Shown in pieces: positions 9,101-19,247 of a stretch of DNA of 30,506 bases. The notes beneath the pieces were generated by a model. That model ran no database searches. It was not told the origin of the DNA and saw only the letters and a program-made list of their open reading frames with translations. A program made the position numbers and the translations under genes. The stretch comes from Mesaphorura yosii (Eukaryota; Arthropoda; Collembola; Poduromorpha; Tullbergiidae), in the NCBI GenBank assembly GCA_009869945.1, contig WIXG01000632.1, positions 1 to 30,506 on the forward strand, read 5' to 3'. Every line of letters begins with the position of its first letter. The stretch's first letter is position 1.

Positions 9101-12100
9101 CCTCTCCCACTTTGCCTACATCAGAGAACACAAGGTCGCAGACAAGGTGATCCTGCCAGCTGCAGGGTACTTGGAACTCATTTTGGGGGCTGGGCGGGAC
9201 GTGTTGTGTGGTGGGGACAACGTCCAGTTGCAGTTGACCGTGGAGAATCTCGTGATGGAGTCTGCACTTCCCCTGGTGGAGGAACAACCCGCCATGCTGC
9301 AAGTGGTGCTCATCCCCCAAACACTCAACCATCAACTCCACTACACAGTGACCATTCACCTGCAGACTTCGTTCGACCCCTCCGGCTCCGACAGTGGCAG
9401 GTGGAAGAAACTCGCGTCCGCAGAGTTTGTCCCCTGTGGCACAGTCTCAGTCCCTTCCACAATTACAGGTAACTCTGATGGCACCTCCTCCTCCTGTGAC
9501 ATTGACCAGTTGAAGGCGAGTCTGTGTCCTCGTGACTCGGTGGATGACATTTACGCGCGGTTTGTGGAGGCGGGGTTGAACCTCGGTCCGACATTCCAGA
9601 CGATGCAGCGTGTGTGGTCCTCCGAGACTGAGTTGCTGGTGGAGGTGTCGTCCCCCGAGGGTGGGTGGGGAGCGTACACGTGCCACCCCCTCGTGTTGGA
9701 CGCCATGATTCAGTCCTGCGTGGCTGAATTCATGAGGCGGAAGGGTGGGGACAAGGGACTGTACTTGCCCATCAAAATCAACAAGTGTGTCATCATGTCC
9801 TCCAGTGCCCTGCCCCACAACCAAACTGACAAACTCTTGATCCACTACTCCACCATGGCAGAGTCGGAGTTGCCTGGGTTGGGTGGGACCACCTCTGGGA
9901 ATTTGCATCTCTACAACGAGCACGGAATTCAGTTGGCGTATATGCAGGGTGTGGAGTTCATCTCCACCACCGTCCCCGCATTCCTCCGCATTTTGGCTGC
10001 GAGTTATGACCAAGAATTGCCAGACTTTTATGAGGAAATTTGGCACCCACAACTCGGACCCCAACAATTACGACTTCGACCCTCACCCGACCACTCCCGA
10101 CTGGAAGAGTGCGAAGCAGAAGCGATGAGGGCGGTTGGTTACAAACCGAATTATTTTCATTCGGAGACTGCGCGGGTGCGAAACGCCAACATCGACAGCC
10201 TCTGCCACTTGTACATTGTGAGGGCACTGAGGTCCCTGGGGTGGAATCATGGAATGGGGGACCAAGTGTCCATTCCGCAGTTCATTGCGATGGCCAAAAT
10301 ACTTCCCAACCACAAACAGCTGATTGCGAGGTGGTTTGATGTGTTGGAGGAAGTGGGCTATGTTTCCATGGACACTGACCACCCTGAGGTTGGCAGAACC
10401 AGGCGTGAATTGCCCACGATGGATCAAGTGGACACACAAATAGAAGAATTGCACGCTTGGTTCACAGAGAATTACGATGAAGTGGAACACGAGTTTGTCA
10501 CAAACTGTGGGGAGCAACTGCCCCATGTGCTCACTGGCAAGACCAGTGCCCACTCCGTCTTGTTTCCACAGAGTCCGGGCGTCGTGGGGGCTGCAGCGTA
10601 CTACCGCAGTTCATTGGGCAACTATTTACACGTGCTGGATGCGATACTTGTGGGCGCACAACTCAAGAGAATGATTCAGACAAATTTAACTAACCAGAGG
10701 GAGGGAGAAAAGGGAGGGAAGGAGGAGGTGGTGTTTCGTGTGTTGGAGGTGGGAGCGGGGACGGGGTCCACCACCGCCTACGTCCTCACTCAGTTGGACT
10801 CGGTTGGCATTCCGTACGAGTACACAGTCACCGACATTTCGCCCACACTCGTGAACGAGGCGAAGAAGCGACACTCTGGCCACCCCCACATGAAATGCAA
10901 AGTGTTTGACATTGAGGTGGACCCCAAAACTCAAGGATTCGCCCCACACTACTTTGACTGCATCGTGGCTGACAATGTCCTCCACGCCACACGCAGTTTG
11001 AGGGAGACGCTGACCAACCTCCGCCACCTCCTCGTCCCTTCCGGCCTCTTTGTATTCTCAGAACTGGTGGGAAATATGAAGACAATCGACATTTCATTCG
11101 GACTCTTGGACTCCTGGTGGCGGTTCAGTGACTCCCAAGTGAGGACAAAGAGCCCCGTCGTCCCCACCCACAGGTGGTTCGAGTTGCTGAGGTCGAGTGG
11201 ATTCGTGGACCCCACAGAATACAACAACGTGGACGGAATGGAGGTACGGAGCTTCGTCGCATTTGCAAACACTGAAAAGTTCACTGCTGCTGCATTGACA
11301 ACGACCAATTCCACCAACAATTGGTTGGTGTTTGGGTTGGAGGATGACCCCGTCACTCTTCACCTTGCGCACCAGTTGCGTCTGATTGGCACGAATGTCA
11401 TTGAGGTGTATGGGGACGACGGATTGAGGTGCATCCGTGGCAGTGGATGCAAGAAGTACTTTGTGAATCCTCTCAACCCTTGTCACTTTGACCAACTCTG
11501 CAATCAACTCCAACAAAATGACAACAGTGGGGGTGATGTGTTGGTGGGGATTTTGTACTTGTGGGGTGTCCACGCCACCTTCGCCCCCAACGCCGACCCC
11601 GCCCACACGGACCTTGACGCCCACCTGCGACAAACGAGTGGGGGTCTTCTTCACGTGATTCAAACATTCAGCGGACAGTCACTCCAATGGAAATGGAAAC
11701 CCCGACTGGTGGTTGTGACTCGAGGTGGGCAATACGTGGGGGAGGGGCAGGAGCCCACCAATCCCCTCTCATCCACATTGAGTGGGATCCTCATTTCGTA
11801 TCTCAACGAGTTTCCCAACCACTCTGCCGTGACCATCGACATGGATCCACATGGCAACCTATGCGACGATTCATCCACCCAATCTGCTTGTCTGGACATT
11901 TTCCACCAATTGTGGCAGAATGAAGTGGAGCCTCAAGTGGCATTTCGAGCCCACAAGAAGTACGTGCGGAGGTTGTTCAATTGTGCCCCCTACAAACCAT
12001 CCCTCGTGTTTCCAAATGCAGAGCGGTATCAGGTGGAGGGAAAGGGAAAGGGGGCAGGGGCAGGACTCCACGTGGGGGTCGCTCTACACAAGTCAATTGG

Positions 12101-15100
12101 GAGGAATGAAGTGGAGGTGAAGGTCATTACTTGCGCACTCAACTTTGCTTCACTTTCAACTCAAACTGAATTCGGACTGGACTTTGCGGGTTTGGTGAGT
12201 GGGGCACCCCCAGGCGGAGGTCAGGGGAATTTGAGGGTGGGTGACCGAGTGTTTGGGTTGGTGTCTGGCGGAGCACTGGCGAGTCACGTGGTTGTCCCCG
12301 CCAATTGCGTCACCCCCATCCCCCAAGGGATATCATTCGAAGAGGCGGTCACACTCCCACTCCCCTTCATGACTGCTCTCTACTTTTTAGTCCACAAGGG
12401 ACAACTCAAGGCCACCGACCGCCTCCTCATCCACTCGGCGTCAGGGGGAGTGGGATTGGCTGCCATTCAAGTGGCAAGGGCCATCGGGGCAGAAATCTAC
12501 GCAACCGCAGGCACCACACGCAAACGCACCTTTTTGCACTCCCTTGGCATTCAACACGTGTACAACTCACGGGACACAAAGTACATGGAACAGATTCTGT
12601 GGGACACAAACGGAGCTGGGGTGACCATCGTCATGAATTCACTCAACAACAATGACCACCACCAGTCTAATCAGTTGATGGCCACTCTGGACGTCCTCGC
12701 ACATGGCGGTCGATTCCTTGAAATGTCACCGACCAATGTCAGACTAACCGAAATGGGTGGTGGGGTGGGGTCGAGACCAGACGTGGTTTACCACACTCTG
12801 GACCTGCAGTCATTGATCAAATTGTCCGAGTCCAGTCCATCTGGTCGTCAAGTTGAGGGGTGGTGGCAAGTGCGCAAAATGTTCCTGGCGGGACTCGCCC
12901 TGAAAAAGTACCGCCCCCTTCCCTACACACGCTTCCCACTGGGCAGACTGCAAGACGCGCTTTTGTTTCTGCAGGAAGGGAAGCAGATTGGGCGGGTGGT
13001 TGTGCGAACCCCGACCACGAGGGTGGAAGGGGGACAAATCGAGCACAAGGAGGAACTGTTCAACCCTTACAGTACGTACATGATTTGTGGTGGGTTGGGT
13101 GGGTTGGGGTTGGAGGTCGCCAAGTGGATGGTCGACTCAGGAGCCAAACACCTCGTGTTGGTGGGAAGAAGTCCGCCCACCCCACCTGCCCAACACATTC
13201 TGAGTGAATTAAAAGGGAGGGGGTCCAATGTGTTGGTGCAGTCGGCGGATATTTCGGATTTTGCAGCTTGCAAGCGGTTGTTGGCACACATTGGGGACCC
13301 TTCAACTGAACTGCCCCCTCTGAAGGGCATCATGCAGGCCACGGGTGTACTGGCGGACAATCTCCTGATCAATCAAGATCTGGATGCATTCATGAGGGTG
13401 TACAAATCGAAAGTGAATGGGACGTGGAATCTGCACTTTCTCACTCTGAATTACAATCTGGAACATTTTGTTTTGTTTTCTTCCATGGTTTCTGGGTTGG
13501 GTGGACTCGGACAGGCCAACCACAGTGCGGCAAACAAGTACTTGGACTCATTCGCCAAGTTCCGCACCCAACTCGGTCTGCCTTGTTGCAGTGTCAATTG
13601 GGGGGCGTGGAGTGAGGTGGGGGTGGCTGTGTCCAAAGAGGGGTACATGGGCCTGAAGTCCATTTCCCCCGCACAGGGGGTGGCTGCCCTCCAGCGGGCG
13701 ATGCTTAGTCAACTTGCCAACACGACTGTGTACCACGTGGGTGACCTGACGATGCTCACTTCCACGTACAACATTGGCGCGTATTTCAGTCTGGTGGAAG
13801 AACGGAAGAACAAAGGAAGGAACGAGGGACTGGAATCGAATCGAATTGAGATTGAATCGTGTGTCCAGGCCATGCGTGACTCTGATTCAGTGGAGCGAGA
13901 GATCAAGATTAAGGAATTCATTGAGGGGGTGGTGAGGGACACACTCCGCTTGCCAGACTCGGAATCCATCGATCCTGACCAGGAGTTACGCGAGGTGGGC
14001 ATTGACTCGATGATGGCCATGGAAGTCCGGTCCAAAATCCAGCAACTCCTCACTGGCTTTGAGTTGATTTCATTGAATGAATTGCAAGAGAATCTCACCG
14101 TCCACAAACTGGCCAGGGTCGTCAATGCCCACATGAACAAGAAACTCACGGCCACTGCAAATGATGAATTTGTGATGCAAATTAAACAAGACAGTGTGCT
14201 ACCAGATGACATTCTTCATTCTTCAATGACCACAATGCCAAAATCTAAAAAGAAGAGTCGTGTGCTCCTCACTGGCGTCACTGGTCATGTCGCACCCTAC
14301 ATTTTGGAACAACTTTTGTCTTGTGACCCACAGATGGAGGTGTGGTGCCTGATTCGTGCCCCAACTGACCAGGTTGCAGGTGAGCGACTGGAGGCTGTGC
14401 TGCACGAGTTGGGTCTCCTTCCAGCAGTTGACATGAACCGCACAAAGTGTGTGGCGGGTGACGTTGCCATGGCAGCCCTCGGCCTGTCCACCGAATTGTA
14501 TGACCAACTGTGCCTCCAGATCGATTCGGTTATGCACTGTGCGGCAGTTGTCAACCTCTCTCTGCCCTACATTGGCGACATTCGCACCAACAACGTCCTT
14601 GGCCTGTTGAACGTGTTACGGTTCGCCACTTCCGGACGGATCAAACCACTTCAGTTTGCGTCGAGCATCAGCGCCCAAACGAGGTTGGCCGATGATGGGG
14701 CCATGCTCGACGAGTTCCCCTCAATGGAAGGTGATGGTGAGTCACTGAAAACTGGTTACCACGTGTCCAAGTTTGTGTGTGAAAAGTTGCTGGGGCAGGC
14801 AGTGGCGAGGGGACTCCCGGTGTCTGTCGTCCGCCACAATTACCTCGTTGGGGACAGCAGGAGTGGACTGGGTCCCACTTGGCGCAACCCCATCGTCCTC
14901 TTTCTGGCCGCCTGTGTTCGAATTGGGAAATTCCCCGACATTGGCGCCCAGAGTCACATGTCGACGGTGCCTGTGGACACGTCGGCCAAAGTGGCAGTTG
15001 CCCTCTTCCTCGATCCCAAAGCGGAACAGGGAATGTACAACATCAACAACCCCAAAGTGCGTCGTTTCTTGGACCTGACTGAGGTTATCAGGTGTCGAGG

Positions 15101-15440
15101 GTTTGACCTTGAGATGGTGCCGTACAGTCAGTGGACAACTGCCCTAACCTCACGTGGCATTGAACTGGACTTGGATGTCAAGTGGTTGGTGGAAACTCTG
15201 TTGCCATCCGACGTGTTCAACCACAACGTTGTGATCAACACAATCAAGAATGGGTCGAAGGTCGACTGCCAAAGAATGTGGGCCAACAGCCCGCGATTAA
15301 AGAAACACGTGCCAAATGTCGATGACTTGATGACCGATCCAATGGAAATGGTCAAATTGCAATTGGATTACTATGAGAGCACGTTCGGCAATCTGAAATC
15401 TGAATTGGTTTCATCAAGTTTTAATAATTTGACCAATTAA
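5139..15440 (+). CDS. GT8 (glycogenin-like)-type I polyketide synthase fusion, KS-AT-DH-MT-psiKR-ER-KR-ACP-R
   Basis: Exons 5139-5468, 5538-5730, 5802-5922, 5983-6043 and 6114-15440 have GT-AG borders and matching phases, giving 3343 residues with the stop TAA at 15438. Residues 1 to about 245 are glycogenin-like. The PKS part is an iterative megasynthase: KS with Cys464 (in EAGCASAL, not the usual DTACSSS), His600 and His641; AT with Ser919 (GHSVGE) and HAFH at 1031-1034, which points to malonyl-CoA; DH with His1241 and Asp1431; an SAM methyltransferase (LEVGAGTG near 1780); a structural KR remnant; ER with SGGVGLAA near 2342; KR with GGLGGLG at 2560, Lys2668, Ser2692 and His2705 where Tyr is expected; ACP Ser2867; and a terminal thioester reductase with Tyr3117/Lys3121 (YxxxK). 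The likely product is a methylated chain released as an aldehyde or alcohol. The PKS part is free of introns and resembles bacterial PKSs most. If the fusion is wrong, the PKS alone would start at Met 6150. Confidence 0.85.
6083..6111 (+). repeat. (ATTT)n microsatellite at the acceptor of intron 4
   Basis: Seven ATTT units form the pyrimidine-rich tract directly before the TTTTAG acceptor (ends 6113) that opens the large PKS exon. Length variation here could affect splicing of the GT8 exons to the PKS exon. Confidence 0.8.
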
Positions 15441-15493
15441 CTCTTCCAGATTCCCTCCGATTGTTTAATGACAAATGAAATCTAAAATTGTTT

Positions 15494-15499
15494 AATAAA
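15494..15499 (+). terminator. Poly(A) signal AATAAA of the PKS gene
   Basis: AATAAA lies 54 nt after the PKS stop codon in AT-rich sequence, which gives a short 3' untranslated region. Confidence 0.6.
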
Positions 15500-15759
15500 C
15501 TTAATCAGTGTTCAATATACTCACTAAAAATGACTGCAAATAATTAGAATTAAAAAAATGTTATCCGTTTTATGTTGACAAATCAAAACTTAAACGAGGT
15601 TTCCGTTTCACTTTGTCTGTGTCAAGTTGAGCATTCAAGGAGACCAAGGATGGGCTTTAAATTCAAAACGAATACAATCGTGTATGCACAATTCTCACAA
15701 TTTTAATATTTTATGAAGAAACATGTGACATGTGTGCAATACTTGGTAATTATAATTAG

Positions 15760-16038
15760 TTAATCTTGGGCCACACTTTTCTCGCTCATTTCCCACAACC
15801 TCTGGGCCAGCTGATCGTCGACTGCGTTTTCCATGGCTCCGTTCCAAAGCCCATTGCAACGGTACATGCGCCCCGTCTCGGTGGGGCACCTGTTGGCCAA
15901 GGCGCAGTATAGAGTTCCCTCGGCCCCTCCCTCCGCCGTCTCCCCATCAACTTGTGAAAGACTGGGAGCCATGACGAATGTACAAGAATATACAACTTCA
16001 TTGCTTCTTGCATGGAGAAATGGTGACTTGTCTTTCAA
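15760..16038 (-). pseudogene. C-terminal fragment of a short-chain dehydrogenase (retinol dehydrogenase/WWOX-like)
   Basis: The last roughly 50 residues (GTLYCALA...TGRMYRC...DDQLAQRLWEMSEKSV) match the C-terminal end of NAD(P)-dependent short-chain dehydrogenases of the retinol dehydrogenase type, which oxidise or reduce alcohol and carbonyl groups. The Rossmann fold, the TGxxxGxG motif and the YxxxK catalytic pair are absent from this frame and from the 700 bp upstream. It is therefore either a last exon whose partners lie far away or a leftover of a broken copy. The N-terminal roughly 40 residues do not look like the family, and the start shown is arbitrary. It converges tail-to-tail with the PKS gene, about 320 bp away. 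Confidence 0.45.
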
Positions 16039-16467
16039 TTGAAAATTGTTATTTTAATCAAGCCGTATAAATCTTTAAATTCCTGATCTGAACGATTAAC
16101 CTGATAAATGCAAAATTTATGTTTCTCAAAATTGAAGGGGCGGCCGCCCATATCAATAAATCAACTAACGAACTAACTAAACACAGTTCGACTGTTCATC
16201 AGACGTTGATCCTCACACACACACACACGCTTTCTTATTTATTGAACTCGCATTGAACTTGAACTTGCCATTTCCTAATTTCCCATTGCCTCGTGCTGAT
16301 CCCGTCTCACTGACTCGCAAAAGACTTGGACTGATGCCTCAAAGTCCAGACTACTCGTATATAGCATCGTCCGTCCAGTTTCATTGATGTCAACTGACAC
16401 GGAATTTGAAGGATTGTGAAAGAGCAAAGATCATTGACGTCAACGATGTTATCTTCAAGTATCGAAT
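16039..16467. other. Spacer with (CA)n run; no gene seen
   Basis: It contains a short CA microsatellite near 16214-16229, a TATATA near 16357-16363 and a CRE-like palindrome at 16435. No coding frame is supported. Confidence 0.4.
16435..16442. promoter_or_regulatory. CRE-like palindrome TGACGTCA
   Basis: This is a perfect 8-bp cyclic-AMP response element palindrome. No gene start is clearly placed to use it, so it may be chance. Confidence 0.2.
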
Positions 16468-16733
16468 GAACCTTTTATTCCAAATTCAAATACTTTCCCT
16501 GGGGCTCCTTTCTCCCGGCTGAGGCGAAGGAGGCGGCAGACGGAGCGTGGCTGGATGAATTGCACCTCAACTTCCGCAATACCCTCCATGTTGAAATCCC
16601 AGCATACGTCTCTAACCACAGCCACGCACTCCTCCAGGACATTAGGAGCACAATCATTAGGCTGGCGGAGGTGGAATTACAAGTGGAGTTATTAGCACAT
16701 CAATATGTGCTCATAACTTCGTCAATGGTGTAG
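16468..16733 (+). other. Open frame without ATG, unrecognised, probably element-derived
   Basis: A frame open from 16468 to TAG 16731-16733 reads as a plausible amphipathic protein of about 87 residues (WGSFLPAEAKEAADGAWLDE... then LLQDIRSTIIRLAEVELQVE). It has no Met until its last residues and no obvious family. It directly precedes an EEP-endonuclease fragment and starts the repeat-rich island, so an element-derived piece is more likely than a host exon. Confidence 0.3.
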
Positions 16734-16795
16734 TGCGAACGTATCGGTTTATTTTCCAAAAGCCGAAAAATCATGCTTCATAAATTCAGAGTAAA

Positions 16796-17217
16796 ATGAA
16801 TTTACAGATGCTTAATGACTTTAATTTAGTTGATATTTTCAGACATTTGAAGCCCAGCAAGCGGGTCACAACACATACAGGCGTACAAGCGCATAAACCC
16901 AAAGCCAGACTTGATAGGATTTACGTTTCTGTCAACTTGGTGTCTCGGGTTAGCAGAGTTGGCTTCCTGCCACCCATCTCTGATCACTCAATCGTATGGA
17001 TCGGTGTAAGTGGAGATGGGGGACGATAGATACGATACCCTCCGTCATAAGTTAAGATTTGTTATTTTAGTTTATGATAAGAGGTTAACACAATGTTTTT
17101 TCCCAGAAGCGTTGGTTTTTCGGGTTTTAGTTCGATTAGCATGTGACTATGATTGCAATTCATGTCATAGAATTAAGTGAACGAAATAAATCTTTTGTTT
17201 TGTTTCTCGGAAAAAAA
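16796..17217 (+). mobile_element. EEP-endonuclease fragment with 3' tail ending in poly(A)
   Basis: The frame 16796-17029 (77 residues) carries the C-terminal half of an endonuclease/exonuclease/phosphatase domain: LNDFNLVDIFRHL, ARLDRIYVS and ISDHSIV, where SDH holds the usual catalytic His. A stop follows, then about 190 bp of untranslated tail with AATAAA near 17183 and a short A-run (about 17211-17217). That is how a retrotransposon 3' end looks. However, LINEs place RT after EEP and none is present, so a DNA element that ends in EEP (Helentron-like) or an internally deleted LINE are both possible. Confidence 0.55.
17025..17217 (+). repeat. Inverted repeat, left arm (element 3' tail)
   Basis: About 190 bp that recur in reverse complement at 19053-19247 with only scattered differences. 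The arm runs from GATAGATACGA to the A-run. Confidence 0.85.
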
Positions 17218-17423
17218 GAAGCCGGTAACCCACGCCCAGCATCTCTCTCAGGGTCCCGTACACAAGGGGCGGGTCGGGAGCCAGGGCCATGCTTGTCATA
17301 CTAGGGCCCGGGCCCTAGGTCACGAGGTTTACGCCACGGGACGAATTGTGGCGGTTCGCGTCAAACCTTCCAGGTCGTATAAGCGCGAGCGTAAGCGTCT
17401 GTCCTCCCAGTCCAGCCAAAAAT

Positions 17424-17590
17424 GAGTTCGAAATTTTTATATTGGGGGGGGGGGGGAACCCCCCAAACCCCCTTCGACCCTAGGAAAGAGTTTTGGAATC
17501 TTATATTGAGGGAAGACCCCCCAAACCCCCTCCCACCCTAGGAAAGAGTTTTGGAATTTTATATTGGGGGAAACCCCCCCCCCAAACATT
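17424..17590 (+). repeat. Tandem repeat, unit about 58-64 bp, with C/G-run palindromes
   Basis: Units start at 17424, 17488 and 17546 (partial). Each begins with GAGTT, continues through TTATATTG and a G-run facing a C-run, and ends with a conserved CCCTAGGAAA. The facing runs could fold into hairpins. Confidence 0.8.
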
Positions 17591-17758
17591 TAACACAAAC
17601 ACTTAATTGCATATTGAAGACTCATTTGCCGACCAACTCCCTTGGAAACACGCGTTTCCTATGTAAACGCATTGAGATTCAACTTTTGGTAACATTAAAT
17701 TTCATAACTCAGGTCCATAATGTCGAACCGAGCACTCCCCCCCCCTCAAAAGGCACAT

Positions 17759-18690
17759 CTACAATATGTAGGCTACATATTTGCCAAATTTGAGGTCAAT
17801 CTGTCCACAGGTAAAAAAGTTATGGCCCGGACAAAAACCAGTTTGAGTCGAGTATAAGGACTTCGCTGCGCTCGCCCAATGAGTTTCATAGTAGCCCATG
17901 ACGACGGCCCCCGTGAAGAGGATGAGGACGTGCATGGCATTACGGGGAGCCCCCACTCCGCCGAGAAGGCTCAGCGCGTTGAAGAAGCGGGCGAGGTAGG
18001 AGTCAGGCCGCGGGCGGGCCAAGTTGGGTAGAGCACCCGCAACCTCAGCCTGGACTGGGGATTGGGCGCTAAATTGAACGCTGGATACGCGACTCCCAAG
18101 CGGTCTCCTTGATCGAGTATTTGAGATATTCGTAGGATCGCAGCGACTTACCGGTACTGGGAATGAAGTTGTCCAGTAAAATTCGGCACTCAGCCATAAC
18201 TCTCGATTTGAGAGGAGCGACTTCGGCACTCGGCAATACACTGAGGAGGTACGAGTGCCCGAGCCCCCGAGACTTACGCACACCGTTGAGTGGTCACCGA
18301 GCGGTGGAAGGATGGAAGCCGACTTTAGACGACTTAGCAGCGACGAGGAAATTTAGATGCGGTCGAGGCGTGCTTTGTGATTATGGAGTTTGGTTTGTAA
18401 AACAGCACCCTGAAAGTATCAAATATGTTAAAGTGGCTCAAAAGATTTTGCATTGCAATGCGTATTGCCGGCCTCCCACTCGCAGACCCAACGCGATCGA
18501 GTTGGACGCAGTCTACGTAATTCCAGTCTCCGCAGAGAATGCGGTGAACTGGAGCCACGTGGCTCAACTCGTTCTCCATCAAGCCAACCAAATGAAGCGC
18601 ATCACGGTCGTTATGAGTCATGTGCATGTTAAACAAAAGAAAATCTTCCCCTCCAAAAGGAAAGGAGAGCCGGTGGAGTTTAGCCTCCAA
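17759..18690 (-). mobile_element. Element fragments on the minus strand between the inverted tails
   Basis: Reading leftward, an EEP-endonuclease part (18690-18334) is followed by two overlapping frames (18281-18069 and 18283-17759) that look like one frame broken near 18069. The latter has a hydrophobic stretch (NAMHVLILFTGAVVMGYY) but no family I recognise. The orientation agrees with the right-hand arm at 19053-19247 being on the minus strand, but the order does not match a complete element. Confidence 0.45.
18334..18690 (-). pseudogene. EEP-endonuclease domain fragment (minus strand)
   Basis: The 118-residue frame contains LHRLSFPFGGEDFLLFNMHM, LCGDWNYVDC (the GDWN of the EEP fold) and LLSHFNIFDTFRVLF, which aligns with LNDFNLVDIFRHL of the plus-strand fragment at 16796. 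The frame ends before the SDH part. The two fragments come from related elements in opposite orientation. The start shown is not an ATG, so this is a broken piece. Confidence 0.55.
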
Positions 18691-18739
18691 AAATTATGTG
18701 CGATACGCCGCTTGCGCTGCTAAAAAGAAAAATCCCCAA

Positions 18740-18757
18740 CCCACTCGCGTGAGTGGG
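18740..18757. other. Perfect hairpin CCCACTC-GCGT-GAGTGGG
   Basis: A 7-bp GC-rich stem with a 4-base loop lies just outside the minus-strand EEP frame. It may be a structural end of an element. Helitron-type elements carry such hairpins near their 3' ends, but no matching CTRR end was found. Confidence 0.4.
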
Positions 18758-19052
18758 CGAGGGGCAAAGAACGAACGGTAATTTGCCGCTTGAGGTTTCG
18801 GGTCTGCGCGGTCGAGATTCGTTTTCTGGAGCACCAGAGCAATCGGTCTGAATTTATGCATCAGTTGAGTCAAAGTGAGCCTCTTTATTTATTTTATTAT
18901 AATTATAATTATTGAGCCCTTGAATGTTGATTGAGAAGAAGGAGCAGGTCATTTCAGGTTAGGGTGTTGGAGTTTCGCTGGTCAGGAATCAATTCAGGTT
19001 CGAAGGCGCTTTTTGAGATCAGACTTGTCCTCGCCAAGGCCTTTAGATAGAG

Positions 19053-19247
19053 TTTTTTTTTCCGAGAAACAAAACAAAAGATTTATTTCATTGACTTAAT
19101 TCTATGACATGAATCGCAATCATAGTCACATGTTAATCGAACTAAAACCCGAAAAACCAACGTTTCTGGGAAAAAACATTGTGTTCACCTCTTACCATAA
19201 TCTAAAATAACAAATCTTACCTTATGACGGAGGGAATCGTATCTATC
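19053..19247 (-). repeat. Inverted repeat, right arm (element 3' tail on minus strand)
   Basis: This is the reverse complement of 17025-17217, with AATAAA and an A-run (T9 on the plus strand at 19053-19061) at its outer 3' end. The similarity stops at GATAGATACGA, so no EEP frame precedes this arm. Confidence 0.85.

Noticed and set aside
11094..11663. Long minus-strand frame (189 codons) within the PKS, and similar ones at 9447-10067, 10083-10553 and 13709-14212
   Set aside because: They lie opposite a strongly supported PKS domain frame, have low-complexity Val/Gly/His-rich translations and match no family; they are shadows.
17424..17590. CRISPR-like array
   Set aside because: Units abut directly without unique spacers, and the context is animal DNA.
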